Shown here piece after piece: positions 5,620 through 7,854 of a stretch of 7,854 nt of DNA. Location of the stretch: positions 1 through 7,854 of the forward strand of contig JAGBQS010000314.1 of NCBI GenBank assembly GCA_017632695.1, written 5' to 3'. The stretch's first letter is position 1, and each line of letters begins with the position of its first letter. Position numbers and translations under genes: made by a program. The notes under the pieces were generated by a model. It saw only the letters and a list, made by a program, of their open reading frames with translations, was not told where the DNA came from and ran no database searches. The DNA is from Bacteroidales bacterium. Lineage in GTDB: Bacteria; Bacteroidota; Bacteroidia; Bacteroidales; UBA3663.

Positions 5620-6965
5620 TAGCAATTGTGGGTCGTCCGAATGTAGGTAAATCGACCCTATTCAATCGCTTGACCGAATCGCGCAAGGCGATTGTCAGCG
5701 AAGTGGCGGGCACCACGCGCGACCGTCAGTATGGTCACGTTATCTGGGGTGGCCGGGAGTTTTCGCTTGTCGATACCGGAGGTTGGGTAGTCAACTCCGA
5801 GGATATCTTCGAAGACGAGATTAACAAACAGGTTGAAATTGCCATCGATGAAGCAGATGTCATTCTGTTTCTGGTCGACATCATGAACGGTGTGACCGAC
5901 CTGGACGATAAGGTGGCTAAGATTCTCCGTAAATCGAAAAAGGAAGTGATTGTAGTGGCCAACAAGGCCGACAACTACGATCAGCATGTGTATGCCGCCG
6001 AGTTCTATTCTTTGGGACTGGGCGATCCGTTCATCATCTCTTCGGCCAACGGATCAGGTACGGGCGACTTGCTCGACGAGATCTGCTCGCGTTTCAGGAA
6101 GGATGATTCCGAAGATCTGGAGGATCTGCCCAAGTTTGCCATTGTGGGACGTCCCAATGCCGGTAAGTCGTCGCTTCTGAATGCCTTTATGGGCGAGGAG
6201 CGTCATATTGTTACCGATATTGCAGGCACCACGCGCGATTCCATTTACACCAAGTACGATAAGTTCGGCTTTGCCTTCTATCTGGTCGATACTGCCGGTA
6301 TCCGCAAGAAGAACAAGGTGAACGAGGATATCGAGTACTATTCCGTACTCCGTTCCATCCGTGCCATCGAGAATTCGGATGTCTGCATCCTGATGATCGA
6401 CGCCACCCGTGGTATCGAAGCGCAGGATATGAACATCTTCTCGCTCATCGAAAAGAACCGCAAGGGTCTGGTGGTCTGCGTCAACAAATGGGACATCATG
6501 GCCGATAAGAGCAAGGAGTCCGTCAAGTGTATGGAAGATGCCATCCGCCAGCGTTTTGCTCCGTTTACCGACTTCCCGATCATCTTTGCTTCGGCTGTTA
6601 CCAAGCAGCGCATCTACCGTGTTATCGAGACAGCCTGTAAGGTTTACGAGAACCGCAAGCGTGTGGTTAAGACCAGCGAACTGAACGAGTATATGCTCGA
6701 TGTGATCGGAGCCTACCCGCCGCCTAACAACAAGGGTAAGTTCGTTAAGATCAAGTATGTCACCCAGCTGAAGGCCACCACTACGGTAAGCGCCGACAAG
6801 AGCCACGAGGAGTACATCAACGTGCCGCAAGTGCCGAGTTTTGCTTTCTTCTGCAACCTGCCGCAGTGGGTCAAGGAGCCTTACAGGCGCTATCTGGAGA
6901 ATAAGATTCGCGAAAAGTGGGATTTTTCGGGTACTCCGATCAATATCTTTATGCGCGAGAAGTAA
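5607..6965 (+). CDS. der: Ribosome-assembly double GTPase Der (EngA)
   Basis: Der has two GTPase domains in tandem and acts in 50S subunit assembly. Domain 1 shows GRPNVGKST (9-17), AGTTRD (34-39), DTGG (56-59) and NKAD (119-122). Domain 2 shows GRPNAGKSS (181-189), AGTTRD (206-211), DTAG (228-231) and NKWD (293-296). The C-terminal KH-like domain ends RRYLENKIREKWDFSGTPI. All nucleotide-binding motifs are intact. At 452 residues it is longer than the roughly 437 I recall for Bacteroides Der. The excess sits between VTQL (385-388) and FAFF (412-415), where 23 residues replace the usual 6-8. The reading frame and flanks are clean, so this is an in-frame insertion, not an error. It follows a 101-nt structured gap after era, and purD follows after 32 nt. 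Confidence 0.97.
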   Translation: MGNLVAIVGRPNVGKSTLFNRLTESRKAIVSEVAGTTRDRQYGHVIWGGREFSLVDTGGWVVNSEDIFEDEINKQVEIAIDEADVILFLVDIMNGVTDLDDKVAKILRKSKKEVIVVANKADNYDQHVYAAEFYSLGLGDPFIISSANGSGTGDLLDEICSRFRKDDSEDLEDLPKFAIVGRPNAGKSSLLNAFMGEERHIVTDIAGTTRDSIYTKYDKFGFAFYLVDTAGIRKKNKVNEDIEYYSVLRSIRAIENSDVCILMIDATRGIEAQDMNIFSLIEKNRKGLVVCVNKWDIMADKSKESVKCMEDAIRQRFAPFTDFPIIFASAVTKQRIYRVIETACKVYENRKRVVKTSELNEYMLDVIGAYPPPNNKGKFVKIKYVTQLKATTTVSADKSHEEYINVPQVPSFAFFCNLPQWVKEPYRRYLENKIREKWDFSGTPINIFMREK

Positions 6966-6997
6966 TTAAACATAAACACTAATAAAACAATACAATC

Positions 6998-7854
6998 ATG
7001 AAGGTCCTTCTGCTTGGAAGCGGTGGTCGCGAGTGTGCCATTGCCTGGAAACTGTTTCAAAGTCCAAAGTGTAACCAGCTTTTCATAGCTCCCGGTAATG
7101 CCGGAACGTCGGCTTATGGTCAGAACGTAGCTATCAAGGTCAATGAATTCGATAAGATTGCCAATTTTTGCAAGCAGGAGGGCATTGATATGATTGTTGT
7201 CGGCCCCGAAGATCCGCTGGTAAACGGCATCGTCGATTATTTTGAGCAGATTCCCGATGCTCCCAAGGTAATCGGTCCCTCGAAGGCAGCCGCCCAGCTG
7301 GAAGGCTCCAAGGACTTTGCCAAAGGCTTCATGACCCGTCACAACGTGCCTACCGCCCGTTATCAGAGTTTTACGGCTGCGGAGTACGACGAGGCCTGCC
7401 GTTTTCTGGAACAGCTGCAGGCACCTTATGTCCTGAAGGCCGACGGTCTGGCTGCCGGCAAGGGTGTGCTCATTCTGCCAACCCTCGAGGAAGCCAAGCG
7501 CGAGCTGAAGGAGATGCTGGGCGGTATGTTCGGAGCTGCTTCGGCAACGGTTGTCATCGAGGAGTTCATGTCGGGTATCGAGTGCTCGGTATTTGTGCTG
7601 ACCGACGGCAACGGACACTATAAGATTCTGCCGGTTGCCAAAGACTACAAGCGCATCGGCGAGCACGACACGGGCTTGAACACGGGCGGTATGGGCAGTG
7701 TGTCGCCTGTACCTTTTGCCACTAAGGAGTGGATGAAGAAGGTGGAAGACCGTATTATCCGTCCGACGGTAGAGGGACTGGCCGCTGACGGCATTGACTA
7801 CAAGGGTTTCATATTCTTCGGACTGATTAACAGGACAAATACGCCCAATGGTGA
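6998..7854 (+). CDS. purD: Phosphoribosylamine-glycine ligase, 3'-truncated
   Basis: PurD joins glycine to phosphoribosylamine using ATP, the second step of de novo purine synthesis. 285 codons are present, about two thirds of the usual 420-430, and the frame stays open to the window edge. The N-terminal domain has GSGGRE (7-12), APGNAG (31-36) and GPEDPLVNG (69-77). The ATP-grasp part shows GSKDFAK (103-109), LKADGLAAGKGV (146-157), IEEF (187-190) and DTGLNTGGMG (224-233). Residue 13 is Cys where most PurD proteins have His (GGREHA). The last visible residues, GLINRTNTPNG, lie where a variable loop precedes the metal-binding IEYN segment, which would fall outside the window. The start at 6998 is the first ATG after der, 32 nt on, with an A-rich leader. 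Co-transcription with der is likely from the spacing. Confidence 0.95.
   Translation, partial: MKVLLLGSGGRECAIAWKLFQSPKCNQLFIAPGNAGTSAYGQNVAIKVNEFDKIANFCKQEGIDMIVVGPEDPLVNGIVDYFEQIPDAPKVIGPSKAAAQLEGSKDFAKGFMTRHNVPTARYQSFTAAEYDEACRFLEQLQAPYVLKADGLAAGKGVLILPTLEEAKRELKEMLGGMFGAASATVVIEEFMSGIECSVFVLTDGNGHYKILPVAKDYKRIGEHDTGLNTGGMGSVSPVPFATKEWMKKVEDRIIRPTVEGLAADGIDYKGFIFFGLINRTNTPNG

Noticed and set aside
5709..6238. Exact 14-bp repeat GGCACCACGCGCGA at 5709-5722 and 6225-6238
   Set aside because: Both copies encode the AGTTRD motif of the two Der GTPase domains, so the repeat reflects an old domain duplication and shared codons, not a mobile or recombining repeat.
7824..7854. A frameshift near the end of purD, suggested by the unusual GLINRTNTPNG
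   Set aside because: The frame is still open and this is a variable loop in the family. The bases needed to decide lie outside the window.

Overview
The window looks like a chromosomal housekeeping segment of a Bacteroidetes bacterium, most likely order Bacteroidales. Four things point there. The gene order yceD–rpmF–fabH–era–der fits this group. The one clear promoter matches the Bacteroides-type -7 element TAnnTTTG. Start codons sit behind A/T-rich leaders instead of strong Shine-Dalgarno sequences. The histidine kinase has the AHQLGTP H-box that I associate with this phylum. The genus cannot be fixed from the sequence alone. All eight genes are on the + strand; the first lacks its 5' end and the last lacks its 3' end. 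No mobile element, tRNA, rRNA or CRISPR array is visible.

Layout: 1-1065 is the C-terminal 354 residues of a U32-family protein (PrtC/TrhP/RlhA type), followed by a strong intrinsic terminator and a second hairpin. 1270-2442 is a membrane sensor histidine kinase with no response regulator beside it. 2443-2650 holds nested inverted repeats, a 10-bp palindrome and a Bacteroides-type promoter. From there run a DUF177/YceD protein (2651-3208), ribosomal protein bL32 (3301-3480), FabH (3578-4573), the GTPase Era (4603-5505), the double GTPase Der (5607-6965) and PurD (6998 to the window edge).

The block from 2603 onward reads as a growth-linked cluster. YceD and bL32 relate to 23S rRNA and the large subunit, Era and Der to 30S and 50S assembly, FabH starts fatty-acid synthesis, and PurD makes purine precursors. 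The gaps are not plain spacers. The yceD–rpmF gap has competing hairpins and a U-rich run. The rpmF–fabH gap has a terminator whose 5' arm can instead pair with an upstream copy of its 3' arm. The era–der gap folds into a long compound hairpin inside a 34-codon ORF that overlaps the der start. These suggest that output is adjusted gene by gene within the cluster, which is inference.

I see no clearly new system. The most useful leads are the attenuator-like fabH leader, the structured era–der leader with its short ORF, and an apparent insertion of about 15-17 residues in the C-terminal KH-like domain of Der.
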